A program made the translations under genes and the position numbers. A stretch of DNA of 64,000 bases, from the NCBI RefSeq assembly GCF_963457605.1, contig NZ_OY735139.1:2448001-2512000 (forward strand), in the 5' to 3' direction. The notes beneath the pieces were generated by a model, which saw only the letters and a list, made by a program, of their open reading frames with translations, made no database searches and was not told the DNA's origin. How positions within the stretch are numbered: the first letter of the stretch is position 1; each line of letters opens with the position of its first letter. This document shows positions 15,936 to 26,300 of the stretch, piece after piece. The stretch is from an uncultured Gellertiella sp. Its GTDB lineage: Bacteria; Pseudomonadota; Alphaproteobacteria; Rhizobiales; Rhizobiaceae.

Positions 15936-16916
15936 TTGAGCCAGTACACCGATGCAGTAAGCCGTCTTGGTCAACGCGCCCAGGCAGGTGACCCCCGCGC
16001 CCTCTTCCTCGTGGAGTTCGGCGGCATGGTCATCACTGCATATGACGAAGTGAACGACTACGACAGCCTCCGCTACGTCAAGCACATCACACAGGGCAAG
16101 AGCGACACCTTCCCGATCATTGGCCGGAAGCGTGACGCGGCAGAACATGAGCCGGGCGAGCTGATCATCGGCGGCAAGATCGAGCACAATGACATCTCGA
16201 TTGACGTGGACAACATGGTCTACGACGCCGTCTTCATCGCGGAAATCGATGAGCTCCTCAACCACATCGACGTGCGTGCTCCCTACGCCAAGCAGCTCGG
16301 CCAGTCTCTCGGCTCGCTCCAGGCCAAGCGTATCGCAATCATGCACATTCTGGCATCCCGGAAGTTCTGGGTGGCAGGCGCTCCGGTCAACGTTCCGCAG
16401 GGTCAGCCCGCTCCGACCTACTTCTATGATGCGGCCATGAAGACCTCCGCATCGGCTCTGGAGTCTGCCTTCTGGCAGGCCAAGCAGTTCCTGCTGGAGA
16501 ACGACATGTCCGGCCAGGAGATCAACGCCCGTCTGCCTCACCAGCAGGTCCTCCTCATGGCTCGCAACTTCGGCCTTGATCCGTCCACCGGCACCCAGCG
16601 TTCCGAGAGCGGCTCGGGTAACCGCGTGACCGGCGAGCTTGGCCAGGTAGTTGGCATGGCGGTGGCTGGTACGAACCACATCCCGAAGACCAACATCACG
16701 ACCGGCCCGACGAAATACCAGGGCAACTTCAGCACCACGGTAGGCCACATCGGCAACTCCATGGCTGTGGGCTCTCTGGAGCGCAAGGCCCTTCAGATGA
16801 CCATGAAGGATCAGCCGGAACGCCTCGGCACCCTGCTGATTGCAAGCCAGCTCAACGGCCACGGCACGCTTCGTGCTGAGTGCTCCATCGAGCTCGCCAC
16901 GGCAGTTCGCTCCTAA
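15936..16916 (+). CDS. Major capsid protein (gp10-like)
   Basis: 326 residues from TTG 15936 (AAAGGA at 15922-15927). HK97-fold capsid protein of T7-type heads. It starts MSQYTDAVSRLGQRAQAGDP and contains EFGGMVITAYDEVNDY and QAKRIAIMHILASRKF. T7 gp10A is 345 aa. A non-ATG start for the most abundant virion protein is unusual but matches the rest of the operon. A strong terminator follows. No sign of a frameshifted longer form is evident. Confidence 0.92.
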   Translation: MSQYTDAVSRLGQRAQAGDPRALFLVEFGGMVITAYDEVNDYDSLRYVKHITQGKSDTFPIIGRKRDAAEHEPGELIIGGKIEHNDISIDVDNMVYDAVFIAEIDELLNHIDVRAPYAKQLGQSLGSLQAKRIAIMHILASRKFWVAGAPVNVPQGQPAPTYFYDAAMKTSASALESAFWQAKQFLLENDMSGQEINARLPHQQVLLMARNFGLDPSTGTQRSESGSGNRVTGELGQVVGMAVAGTNHIPKTNITTGPTKYQGNFSTTVGHIGNSMAVGSLERKALQMTMKDQPERLGTLLIASQLNGHGTLRAECSIELATAVRS

Positions 16917-16932
16917 GGCCTGACTGCAAGCT

Positions 16933-16971
16933 CCTCCCTCAGTGCTCCGGCATTGGGGGAGGTCTCTTTTT
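16933..16971 (+). terminator. Rho-independent terminator after the capsid gene
   Basis: CCTCCCTCAGTG (16933-16944) can pair, imperfectly, with CATTGGGGGAGG (16951-16962), followed by TCTCTTTTT. T7 has its late terminator T-phi in exactly this place, after gene 10. It would lower transcription of tail genes relative to capsid. Confidence 0.75.
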
Positions 16972-17016
16972 GCGAGCGTTAAGCCGCGCCCCTAGCCCTC
17001 ACACAAGGAGACCAAT

Positions 17017-17604
17017 ATGGCAACCGCTACCACTGCCCCCCAGACACTCTTGCAGGCCGTCAACACGCTTCTTCAGGCCGTGCGTGTGGCCAGCGTCATG
17101 TCACTCGATACGGATGACCTCAATACTGATGCGTCCAGCGCCAAGGATGCCATTGAGGAGGCGAGCCGAGAGGTCCAGCTTCGGGGTTACGAGTTCAACA
17201 CCAGCTATGACTACACCCTCTTGCCAAACCCTGCCGGTGAGGTGGAGCTGCCACTCAACACGCTGAAGGTCCGCGCCATCCGGTGCAAGACTCGGAGGTT
17301 AGTCAAGCGTGGCCTCAAGCTCTACGACAACCGAAAGAACACCTTCACCATCGGAGAGAACGTTGAGGTAGACCTCGTGTCCTTCCTGCCGTTCGATGAC
17401 CTCCCCGAGAGCTTCAAGCTTTACGTGACGGGACTGGCTGCACGGCGCTGGTGCCTGCCGAAGATGCCGTCTGGGTCCACCTTCCAGTACACCGAAGAGA
17501 TGCTCAAAGCCGCCCTTGTGCTGGCCGAGCAGGAGGACGCGGAAGGCTCTGACACGGTGCTCACCGACACCAGCCCACACTTTGCCAACATGCGGAGACG
17601 TTAA
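17017..17604 (+). CDS. Tail tubular protein A (gp11-like)
   Basis: 195 residues (T7 gp11 is 196). Adaptor ring below the connector. Recognisable features: LLQAVNTLLQAVRVASVMSL, then AKDAIEEASREVQLRGYEFN (the family's 'DTxxAxxxLxxxSREVQxxGW'-like region) and LAARRWCLP. Its stop overlaps the next ATG by one base. AAGGAGAC lies 10 bases before ATG 17017. Confidence 0.92.
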   Translation: MATATTAPQTLLQAVNTLLQAVRVASVMSLDTDDLNTDASSAKDAIEEASREVQLRGYEFNTSYDYTLLPNPAGEVELPLNTLKVRAIRCKTRRLVKRGLKLYDNRKNTFTIGENVEVDLVSFLPFDDLPESFKLYVTGLAARRWCLPKMPSGSTFQYTEEMLKAALVLAEQEDAEGSDTVLTDTSPHFANMRRR

Positions 17605-19976
17605 TGGCTTCATCCACACCTATCCAGCTTACCGCTAACCTTATTCAGGGGGTCTCACAGCAGGCCATCCAGAACCGGCGTGATGCTCAGTGTGAGGCTC
17701 AGTTTGATTGCGTTAACTCCGTACTGGAAGGCGCAGCGGCCCGGCCCCATGCCGACCTTGTGAAGATCTGGGCAGGGCGAGTTCTGACAGGCTCCCGCTT
17801 CTCGGAGACCTCCTACGACATCACGGAGAACTACCTCACCGGGGTCAATGCATCCGGCCAGCCCTTTGCCATCGATCTGGCGGACGGCACGGATTGCACG
17901 GTGATCAACGCAGCGCCGGACCTTAGCTACCTCACGGCGGGAAGCTCCACGCCAGCCGAGAAGCTCCGGGCTCAGGTGGTCGATGACTATACCTTCATTG
18001 CCAACCGGGGAGTTACACCGGCCATGGCGGGGGCAGTCTCTCCGGCTCCAGCACGGGAGGCCTTGGTCTTTGTCCGGGCAACAGCCTTTGCGATGGCCTA
18101 CACGGTGAGCGTATCGGGACCCGGAGGCTCGGCCTCTTACAGCAACACCACCAGCAACACCGATGTGTCCAGCACCCAGACCATCGCCTCCAACATCGCT
18201 AGCGGTTTGTCTTCAGGCGGCTATGCCGTGCAGCAGAATGGCTCCACCCTCCGCATCTACAGGCCGGATGGGCAGGACTTCTCACTCTACACCTCGGATG
18301 GCAATGGGGACAGCTATGTGCTCGGCTTCAAGGGCACCGTCCCGTCCCTCTCCAAGCTACCGGCCCGAGGTTTCCCCGGCATGGTGTTCAAGGTGCAGGG
18401 CGATCCGAAAACCAACTCGGATGACTTCTACGTCAAGTTCGTGGGGGACTCTGCAACGGGCGGCTGGCAGGAGACCGTAGCGCCAAGCGTGAAGACCACC
18501 ATTGATCCCGCCACGATGCCTCACGCTTTGGTGCTCACAGGCTACCGGCAGTTCACCTTTAAGCGGCTGGCCTACAGCACCCGAGTAGCAGGCGATGGCG
18601 TGAATACGGCCAAGGACCCCGGCTTCATCGGGAAGCGCATCCAAGACATGATCTACCACCAGCGGCGCTTGGGTCTGATCCACCCGGCTGGTGCAGTCTT
18701 CAGCAAGACAGACAACCCGTACACCTATTTGCCCGACACAGTGCAGACCGTCTTGGCTACCGCTCCGGTGGACCTCAAGGTATCCAGCGGTGACAAGCGT
18801 GGCTCCTCCATCCTGGACTTTGGGGTGCAGGCCTCGGAGAACCTCTTCCTGTGGGCTCAGAAGTCTCAGTTCCGCGTATCCTCCGGGAATGATCCCTTCA
18901 AGCAGGACACCGTGGAAGTCCTCCCGGCGATGGCCTACCAGTACGCCAAGAAGTCCTACCCTCTGTCTGTTGGGTCTTTCCTGTTCCTCATGACGGAGGC
19001 CGGACCTTACGCCACCCTGAGGGCTCTCCAGTTCTCGCAGGGCAAGGTGTCGGGTGACCCGGACCTCACGGCCCACGTGGGGCAGTACATCAAGTCTGGC
19101 GTCCGGGAGCTCACGGCCTCTGACAGCCTCCGCTATGTCTTCATCCAGAGTGATGGGGAGAGCGGAGTGCTCAACCTGTTCAACTACACCTACGAGGGTG
19201 ACCAAGGGTTTGTGCAGACTGGCATCAACAAGTGGCGCATCCCCGGTGGTGAAATCCTCTGGTGCAGCCTGAAGGATAGCACCTTGCGTGTTCTCCAGCA
19301 GCGGGCGGAAGGGGTGGCCTACCTGAGGTTTGACCTCACGCCCCAAGTGCGGGACCCCATTGCCTTCGCCGAGTACTCAACCCGCCTGGATATCCGTGTG
19401 GATGAGACGAGAGTTACCGGCTTGGCGTACAGCGGGGCCAGCAACCAGACCACCTTCACGCTGCCCTATGTGCCCTCTGGGCCGGACCTCCTCGTGGTCA
19501 CCAGCGCGGACAAGGCGGGTGGCTACCAGCGTGGCCGGGTGTTTGAGGTCCTCTCTGTGGTGGGCTCTGTGGTCACCATGAAGGGCGACCTTACGGGCTA
19601 CAGGTTCTACGTTGGGCACCGCATCACGTCCGTCCGTGTGGAGAGTGAATTCATGGTGCGGACTGACAAGGGCGTGCAACCTTTCGACCGTCTCACCGTC
19701 AACCGCTTCTTTGTCACCATGGCCTACACAGGCTACTCCCGCGTGGAGGTGAGTACACCCAACAAGCCGACCAGCCGCATGGAGTTCACGGGGCAGGAGC
19801 TTGGAGGCGGAGCCCGCACGGGACCCCCTAAGCCCAAGACCGGCCTGATTAACATCGGGGTCAATGAGCTCGCCCACAACGCCACAATCAGCATCATCAA
19901 TGACAGCTTCCTCCCGAGCTACTGGCAGAGTGCCGGATATGAGTATGCGGGGGTAGGTGGCACAGGAGCACGCTAA
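17604..19976 (+). CDS. Tail tubular protein B (gp12-like)
   Basis: 790 residues (T7 gp12 is 794). It forms the tail nozzle. The N-terminus has the family signature TANLIQGVSQQAIQNRRDAQ and the central region has HQRRLGLIHPAG and AQKSQFRVSSGNDPFKQDTV. Length and order match T7 closely. Coupled to gp11 and gp13 genes by one-base overlaps. Confidence 0.93.
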   Translation: MASSTPIQLTANLIQGVSQQAIQNRRDAQCEAQFDCVNSVLEGAAARPHADLVKIWAGRVLTGSRFSETSYDITENYLTGVNASGQPFAIDLADGTDCTVINAAPDLSYLTAGSSTPAEKLRAQVVDDYTFIANRGVTPAMAGAVSPAPAREALVFVRATAFAMAYTVSVSGPGGSASYSNTTSNTDVSSTQTIASNIASGLSSGGYAVQQNGSTLRIYRPDGQDFSLYTSDGNGDSYVLGFKGTVPSLSKLPARGFPGMVFKVQGDPKTNSDDFYVKFVGDSATGGWQETVAPSVKTTIDPATMPHALVLTGYRQFTFKRLAYSTRVAGDGVNTAKDPGFIGKRIQDMIYHQRRLGLIHPAGAVFSKTDNPYTYLPDTVQTVLATAPVDLKVSSGDKRGSSILDFGVQASENLFLWAQKSQFRVSSGNDPFKQDTVEVLPAMAYQYAKKSYPLSVGSFLFLMTEAGPYATLRALQFSQGKVSGDPDLTAHVGQYIKSGVRELTASDSLRYVFIQSDGESGVLNLFNYTYEGDQGFVQTGINKWRIPGGEILWCSLKDSTLRVLQQRAEGVAYLRFDLTPQVRDPIAFAEYSTRLDIRVDETRVTGLAYSGASNQTTFTLPYVPSGPDLLVVTSADKAGGYQRGRVFEVLSVVGSVVTMKGDLTGYRFYVGHRITSVRVESEFMVRTDKGVQPFDRLTVNRFFVTMAYTGYSRVEVSTPNKPTSRMEFTGQELGGGARTGPPKPKTGLINIGVNELAHNATISIINDSFLPSYWQSAGYEYAGVGGTGAR

Positions 19977-20434
19977 TGCAGGTAGTTGACGCCACGCTTG
20001 ACCATGTGGCCCAGCTCCTTGCTAAGCCCATCCGCCCTGACGATGTGGACGAGTGGTTTGCTGCCTCAGGCGGCAAGGACGTGGGGCTCACCCTCAGGGA
20101 AGCCTTTGCGTCCTCCGCGATGGCCGGACAGCGAGCCCTCCTCAATGCAAACGGAGAGTGCATCTGCCTTTGGGGTCTCTTTTCCGAAGGCGGGCTGGGC
20201 TACATCTGGCTCATCGCCACCGTGGAAGCTGAGGCCGTCGCCCGGTCGATCCACAGGCTATGGCGCAAAGAGCTTCGCCTCCTGCACCAGCACCATGCCG
20301 TCCTTCATGCAGTGGCCTACGCCCTAAACGATCTGCATCTCCATTGGCTGAAAACCATCGGCTTCAGGCTGGTGGGCACCAGTGCGGTAGGACCGGGACG
20401 GCTCCCATTCAACACCTACGTTAGGGAGGATTAA
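19976..20434 (+). CDS. gp13-like protein with GNAT-like fold
   Basis: 152 residues. It resembles the small acetyltransferase-like 'internal virion protein A' of T7-group phages: VVDATLDHVAQLLAKPIRPDD, then LNANGECICLWGLFSEG and WLKTIGFRLVGTSAVGPGRL. T7 gp13 is 138 aa and is needed for assembly though not retained in the virion. Acetyltransferase activity is unproven. Confidence 0.82.
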   Translation: MQVVDATLDHVAQLLAKPIRPDDVDEWFAASGGKDVGLTLREAFASSAMAGQRALLNANGECICLWGLFSEGGLGYIWLIATVEAEAVARSIHRLWRKELRLLHQHHAVLHAVAYALNDLHLHWLKTIGFRLVGTSAVGPGRLPFNTYVRED

Positions 20435-20943
20435 TGTGTAGCCCACTAGCCATCGGCCTAATCTCCGGGGTTACGTCTGGCATGCAGGCCATCGCCCAGT
20501 ACTCGGCCCAGAAGGAAGAGTATGCCAACAACAAGGCCTCCTCCGAACAGGCTTGGCGCGACCAGCAAGACCAGATTACTCAGCGTACCCTTCAGGAGCA
20601 GGATGCCCTCCACCAGAAGGAAGCCAAGCTCAACATCGAGCAAGCCCAAGCGGAAGCCGAAACGGCAGTCAGCGGGGCAGCATCGGGTGTTCAAGGCATC
20701 TCCATGGACAACCTGTTGCAGGACGTAACGCGCAGAGCGAGCAGCAACCGCGAAACGGAAAAGACCAACACGGACATGATCATCGGCCAGCTCCGCCTTC
20801 AGCGTAAGGGGGTCAACTCCGAAGCAGTCAGCCGCATCAACAGCGTGTCCAAGCCCTCAGCCCTCGGCCTCTTGGCCAGCCTGGGGAGTGCCGGGGTGTC
20901 TGGCTACAACAGCTACATCTCCGCCAAGAACAAGCTCCTGTGA
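20434..20943 (+). CDS. Internal virion protein B (gp14-like)
   Basis: 169 residues (T7 gp14 is 196). After a short Cys-containing hydrophobic N-terminus (MCSPLAIGLISGVTSGM), a long Gln/Glu/Ala-rich coiled-coil region follows (QKEAKLNIEQAQAEAETAVS), and a Gly/Ser/Ala tail. In T7, gp14 forms the outer-membrane part of the DNA ejection channel. Order and composition support the call. Confidence 0.85.
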   Translation: MCSPLAIGLISGVTSGMQAIAQYSAQKEEYANNKASSEQAWRDQQDQITQRTLQEQDALHQKEAKLNIEQAQAEAETAVSGAASGVQGISMDNLLQDVTRRASSNRETEKTNTDMIIGQLRLQRKGVNSEAVSRINSVSKPSALGLLASLGSAGVSGYNSYISAKNKLL

Positions 20944-20952
20944 GGATAGACA

Positions 20953-23370
20953 GTGCCCAGAGCAAAAGTTGAACAACTACCACTTTCCTCCGAGCTCCGG
21001 CCCGTTGCCTCCCTCGTGGACACCTATGAGAAGCCCGCTCAGTCTAGCTTGCGGGGTGTCGCTGATGCTCTCGGCACGGTGGACAAGAGCTTGCAGACGT
21101 TCTTGCAGACGCGGGACGTGCAGAAGGAGCAGGAGGACGCCCTCAGGGGGCAAGCGGCATACTACCAGGATAGCTCCGGGGAGTTCGCCAAGGCCGTCAC
21201 CGATGGGAAAATCCCTGCCCAGTACTCGCCCTTCTACGTCCGGGGCTTCAAGAATGCTCAAGGTGCGGCGGCTGGTGATCAGCTCCGCGCCAAGTGGCAA
21301 GACGCTTGGGACAACTGGCAGGGCAAGGACAGCGAGAACCCTGAGGACTTCCACAGGTTCTTCCAGGAGTTTGTCAAGACGAACGTAGGCACTGAGGACC
21401 CGGACGTATTGCGGGGCGTCATGCCGACCGTGGAAGCTCTTCAGCAGAACGCCACTACCCAGTTCACACAGTACCGCCATGACAAGACCGTGCAGGGGAG
21501 CTTGACGGCTCACGGCGCTATGATCAGCAGCACGGTCCAGCAGGGCCTTGATGATGGCCAGACGGAGGAGAAGGGGGCAGACTACAAGTCCATCTTCGGG
21601 AACGTCAACAGGGTCATCGGAGAGAGCCTTGCTAAGGGCGATCCGGGCGGCAAGGCCGTAGACACCTTTATCGACGTGATGAGCGCCAAGGTCTTGGAGA
21701 CACACGACCCCAAGCTCATGGACTGGTTTAGCGAGAAGGTGCCCGGACAGGATTACACCTACGGTGAGACCCCCCATGGCATTGAGGTCAAGAACGCCAC
21801 CATGCGTGGTCTGGAGGAGATCGCATCTCGGCAGGCCACCGGGATGAAGGAAGCCGAGCGGAAGGAAATGGAGCGCCTGAAGGACGAGGCTCAAAGCGGC
21901 CTCATCAACCAAATCATCAAGGACCCGTCCGCCCCACTGGATGAGAAGCTCCTCACGCAGGCCGAGAAGAACGGCGATCCGCTCATCAAGGTCCACGTCA
22001 AGCAGTGGCAGGCAGACTTGGCCAAGGGGTCCTCCGATCCCCAGAAGCTTATGCACTTCTACGACGACATTACGTCTGGCCGAGTGGCCCCCAAGAAGGC
22101 GCTGGACGATGCTCTGGCGGCTGGGGTCTTCGGCACACCGGAAGACATGCGGACGGCCTATTCCTTTGTGGAAAGCTTCAAGACCTCTCAGTCCACCATT
22201 GAGAAGGCGCTTGAAGGGCCGGTCTCCAAGCAGCTCCTAGAGGTCCTCCGCCAGCGCACACAAGGCCTGGATGCTGAGGGGCTTAATCCGCTGCTTGGTA
22301 CGTCCAATGAGGGGCTTGAGGCCAGCGCAGACTTCCGGCAGTTGGTCACCCGCTGGATCATCAACAACCCGAATGCCACTCCGTCTGAGATTGATGAGCA
22401 GGTCTCCAAGTTCGGCCAGCAGCTCATCAAGAACATCACGCCTCCCAGTATTGGGCAGGAGGGTGTCTACAACCGTGACCCCAATCTCCCCTTCCAGAAC
22501 CCCTACAGCGAGGGGCAGGCGGGAGCAGCGGCACCGGCAGACGGACAGCAGGGTAGCCTTTCGCAAGACCCGGAAGTCCAGCAGTGGGAGAAGGCCAACA
22601 ACGTCACCCCTGACGATGCGGCAATCTTCAAGACCCAAGCCGATAAGCTGGGCATGGGGTATGACGAGTACATTCGGAGCCGCGTGCTTGACAAGAAGGC
22701 GGAGCCTGGAGCAGCCAATCCCAATGATCCTCTCAAGAAGATCAGCTACGATCCAAACAGTACGGATGCCGGAGCAGGTGACCGGGCAGGTGGCCAAGGG
22801 ATCACCCCGGAGCTGGCAGCAAGCTACATTGATACGGCCTTTGCGTCCGCCGAGTCCGCTGGGCTTAATGGTGATGACCAAAGCACGGCCCTGCTGGACC
22901 TGATCGGGAAGGGCGAGAGTGGTGGCAACTACAATGCGGTCTACGGGAACGCCAACAGCGAGCATGACCTCTCTCAGTACACGCTTGATGACATTCTCGG
23001 AGAGCAGCAGTACGCCCGCCGCAAGGGTGCCGCCTCTACAGCAATCGGAAAGTACCAGATCATCTACAAGACCCTTCGCGGTTTGAAGGCAGAGCTGGGT
23101 CTCTCGGGAAGCGAGAAGTTCACCCCACAGCTTCAAGACAAGTTGGGAGTGGCGCTTCTGCACCGGCGCGGCTTGGATGCCTACAAAAATGGCCGCATCT
23201 CAAAGAAGGCTTTCGCCCTCAGCCTAAGCCAAGAGTGGGCCTCTCTGCCCAATCCAGCGACAGGGATGAGCTACTACGCAGGTGATGGTCTTAACCACAG
23301 CCGTATCAAGCGATCCACCGTCTATGAGGCACTCGGCTTGCCCCCAGCACAAAGCACAGAACCAATCTAA
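20953..23370 (+). CDS. Internal virion protein C (gp15-like) with C-terminal muramidase domain
   Basis: 805 residues from GTG 20953 (T7 gp15 is 747). Residues 1 to about 540 resemble the core/ejection protein (SLRGVADALGTVDKSLQTFL). After a Gln/Gly-rich linker the last 160 residues look like a lambda-R/GH104-type lytic domain: LLDLIGKGESGGNYNAVYG with a candidate catalytic Glu, GAASTAIGKYQIIYKTLRGL, then LSQEWASLPNP. In T7 the peptidoglycan-cutting domain is on gp16 instead. It would open the cell wall for DNA ejection. Confidence 0.87.
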   Translation: MPRAKVEQLPLSSELRPVASLVDTYEKPAQSSLRGVADALGTVDKSLQTFLQTRDVQKEQEDALRGQAAYYQDSSGEFAKAVTDGKIPAQYSPFYVRGFKNAQGAAAGDQLRAKWQDAWDNWQGKDSENPEDFHRFFQEFVKTNVGTEDPDVLRGVMPTVEALQQNATTQFTQYRHDKTVQGSLTAHGAMISSTVQQGLDDGQTEEKGADYKSIFGNVNRVIGESLAKGDPGGKAVDTFIDVMSAKVLETHDPKLMDWFSEKVPGQDYTYGETPHGIEVKNATMRGLEEIASRQATGMKEAERKEMERLKDEAQSGLINQIIKDPSAPLDEKLLTQAEKNGDPLIKVHVKQWQADLAKGSSDPQKLMHFYDDITSGRVAPKKALDDALAAGVFGTPEDMRTAYSFVESFKTSQSTIEKALEGPVSKQLLEVLRQRTQGLDAEGLNPLLGTSNEGLEASADFRQLVTRWIINNPNATPSEIDEQVSKFGQQLIKNITPPSIGQEGVYNRDPNLPFQNPYSEGQAGAAAPADGQQGSLSQDPEVQQWEKANNVTPDDAAIFKTQADKLGMGYDEYIRSRVLDKKAEPGAANPNDPLKKISYDPNSTDAGAGDRAGGQGITPELAASYIDTAFASAESAGLNGDDQSTALLDLIGKGESGGNYNAVYGNANSEHDLSQYTLDDILGEQQYARRKGAASTAIGKYQIIYKTLRGLKAELGLSGSEKFTPQLQDKLGVALLHRRGLDAYKNGRISKKAFALSLSQEWASLPNPATGMSYYAGDGLNHSRIKRSTVYEALGLPPAQSTEPI

Positions 23371-23379
23371 GGAAACCTA

Positions 23380-26300
23380 ATGGACCCTCAAGAACTGCAA
23401 AAGATCATTGGCGAGCAGCCCGCCCAGCAGCCCACGCAACCTGCCGAGCAACCCTCCCAGCCGCAATTGGCCATCGATCCGGCGAAAGCTACCAGTTTCT
23501 TGGGGGCCGTTATGGATGGCCTTCAGATGGGCGCAGGGGCTCCCGGACAGGCGGGTATTCCGACCCTCTCACAGGAGACCGTAACGGGGCCAAACGCCAC
23601 CGATGCGAACAAGCTTGATGCCGTCACAGCGGCAGGCGCTCCGGCCCTGACAGGCGGCTTGAAGTCAGTCTTTGAGACCAAGGACTTTCTGTTCGGGGAC
23701 ACCCCGCGTGATCGGCAGTCTGCCTTCCGCCAGGACGTTGAGAACCTTGACGCCAGCATGAAGGAGGACCATCCGGTGATCGCTGGCCTTGCGTCTGGCA
23801 TCGGGCAATTCACGGTGGCCATGTTCGGTCTCGGCAAGCTCGGCATGGTGGCCAAGGCGCTCCCCTTGGTGGGCGAGGCGGCAGGCCTTGTGGAGGGGCT
23901 TAAGGGCGGCAAAGCGGTGCTGGAGTCTGGCAAAGCGGCTCTTGCCGGTGCCATCGCGTTTGACCCACATGAGAACCGCCTCAGCAACCTCATCCAGGAT
24001 AGCCCTCTCGCCAATCCCATCAACGGGTGGCTGGCAGCTAAGCCGGATGACACAGCCGCATGGGGCCGCGTGAAGAACGCCATGGAGAGCCTCGGGATGG
24101 ATGCCGCCATCATTGGCACCCTGAAGGCCGGAGGCACCGTATGGAAGTACCTCAAGGCTGGTGACACGGCGGGGGCCACACGAGCAATCAATAGGTTTGA
24201 CGCGGAGCGTGCAGCTCACGCCCAAGAGGAGGCCCTAGCCAATGCGCAAGCGACTACAAGCCCGCCGCAGGGTGTGGACGGTGGAGGAGCGAATGCTGAT
24301 GTGGGACCTAGTGCGCCCATCCCGGACGGAGCTCCGCAAGTGGGAGATGCAGTACAAGCCCCTGCTGTGGATGGGAAGCTACGAGCCGATACAGGAGGTG
24401 TTCCTGACGCACCTCAAGGCAGTGCGGATGGCAGCGGTTCACAGCCCCCGGAGACTGTTCTGTCCGGGCAAGACGGCAACGCCCCGTCCCAAGCGCCCAC
24501 AGACCCAGCGCTAGCCGGTAAGGATGCAGCCAATGCGGACACCATCACGGTAGAGCAGACAGCCAACCCTACCGCTGCCATGGATGCTGCCGGGGTAGCC
24601 AAGCCGAAGCCCTACAAGGATGCGGTCACGATCACCGGGGCAGACATTGCGGGAAGTCCTGCACGCCCCGGCACTCAGGATATCCCCAAGCCCGGCCTGC
24701 TGGATGACATTCCGCAGACCCTTGAGCATGCCGAGAAGGATTGGGACAACATGGACGCCCATGGTGACTGGGAAGGTGTTCTCAGCTCCGGCCAGCGTGT
24801 GAGCCCAGACCTCGGGACGTTCTACGACAGGTTCCGCACGGATACGGACGTGATCGACTACATGAACGTGGCCATTGCCCACAAGGCGGATGAGCTGGCG
24901 GCTCAGGGCTTCGGGGGCAAGCTCTCGGATGCCAAGTTGAAACGGCAGGTCAACGCCTACGCCTCCCTCACCGGGATTGACCCGGCAGGCCTAGCCGGGA
25001 TGCTCCAGTCCGCAGGGGATGCCAGCAAGTCTCTCATTGCCAAGATGATCGTCAGTGGGTCCTATGCGGCCAAGGCCTTCCAGGATGCCTCTCTGCTGGC
25101 CATGCGCCGGGCTATGGGGGACTACTCCGAGTTCGGCTCTATGGCGGCTATGGAGGATGAGATAGCCAAGCGTCTGTCCATCGCTACCACCTTCGCGTCC
25201 ACCGCCAAGGAGCTGCGCGCCAACTACGGGCGTGGTCTCCGGGCACTGCGGGGCAAGCCGTTCGATCCGTCACTCTTTGAGGGTGTCAGCAAGGACCGGC
25301 TCTATGACCTTCTGGCTCAGGCGAAAGGGGACCCCAAGGCGCTCAAGGTGCTGGCAGACCCCAGTCTCTACTCCAAGATCATGGACACGGCGAACTTTAT
25401 GCGAGTGGCCAGCCTTGTGTCCGGCCCGAAGACCCAGCTTATCAACCTCATCACGAACGGCTACATGGTGGCATCTCGCCCCTTGGAGCGTATCATCGGC
25501 GGGGCTTGGCAGGCAGTCCGGCAGCCGGTCGAAGAGATCAAGACGGGCACCGGCAGGGCGATCATTGCGGAGAACCTGAGGCAGTACACCTACATGGGCT
25601 CCGCCCTCGTGGATGGCTTCGGGAGCGCCGTGAAGGCATTTACCCGGAATGATGGCGTGCTGCGTCCCCATGGCAGTGATGCCAACGCAATCGGCAACAC
25701 GGGCGGCTTCACGGTCCCCGGCACTCAGGCGATGGGCGCTAAGTTCTTCAGGCCAATGGATAGCATCCCCAACGTGATCTACAACGTTCTGTCCATCCCT
25801 CTGGGGGCGGCAAGCGTTCCCACTCGCATCCTCGGCACCACGGACGAGCTGGTGAAACAGATGGTCTACCGCTCCAAGCTGGCCGCAAAGGCTCACGTGG
25901 AGGGCATCGAGCTGGCCGCACAGCATGGCTACTCAGGGGACACCGCCAAGAAGTTCCTCAAGGCCTATGTTGACCAGCAGCTCAGCAATGGGTTTGACGC
26001 TGAGGGCCGGGGTCTTGATGCCGATGCGTTGAGGGAGGCCAATACGGCCACCTTCCAGCAGGACCTCTTGCCCGGCACATGGGGAAAGAACACCCAGACA
26101 TTCCTCACCAATGACACCTCAAAGCTCACCCGCTTTGTCCTGCCGTTCGTGAAGACCCCCACGAATGTCGCTCGGATGGGCTGGAAGCTTACCCCCGGCC
26201 TCAACATGCTCCAGCAGGAGTACCGCCAGATGATGAGCGGAGCGCTCGGCGCAGAGGCGAAAGCTCAGGCTGTGGGGCAGATGGGCATGGGCATGTTGTT

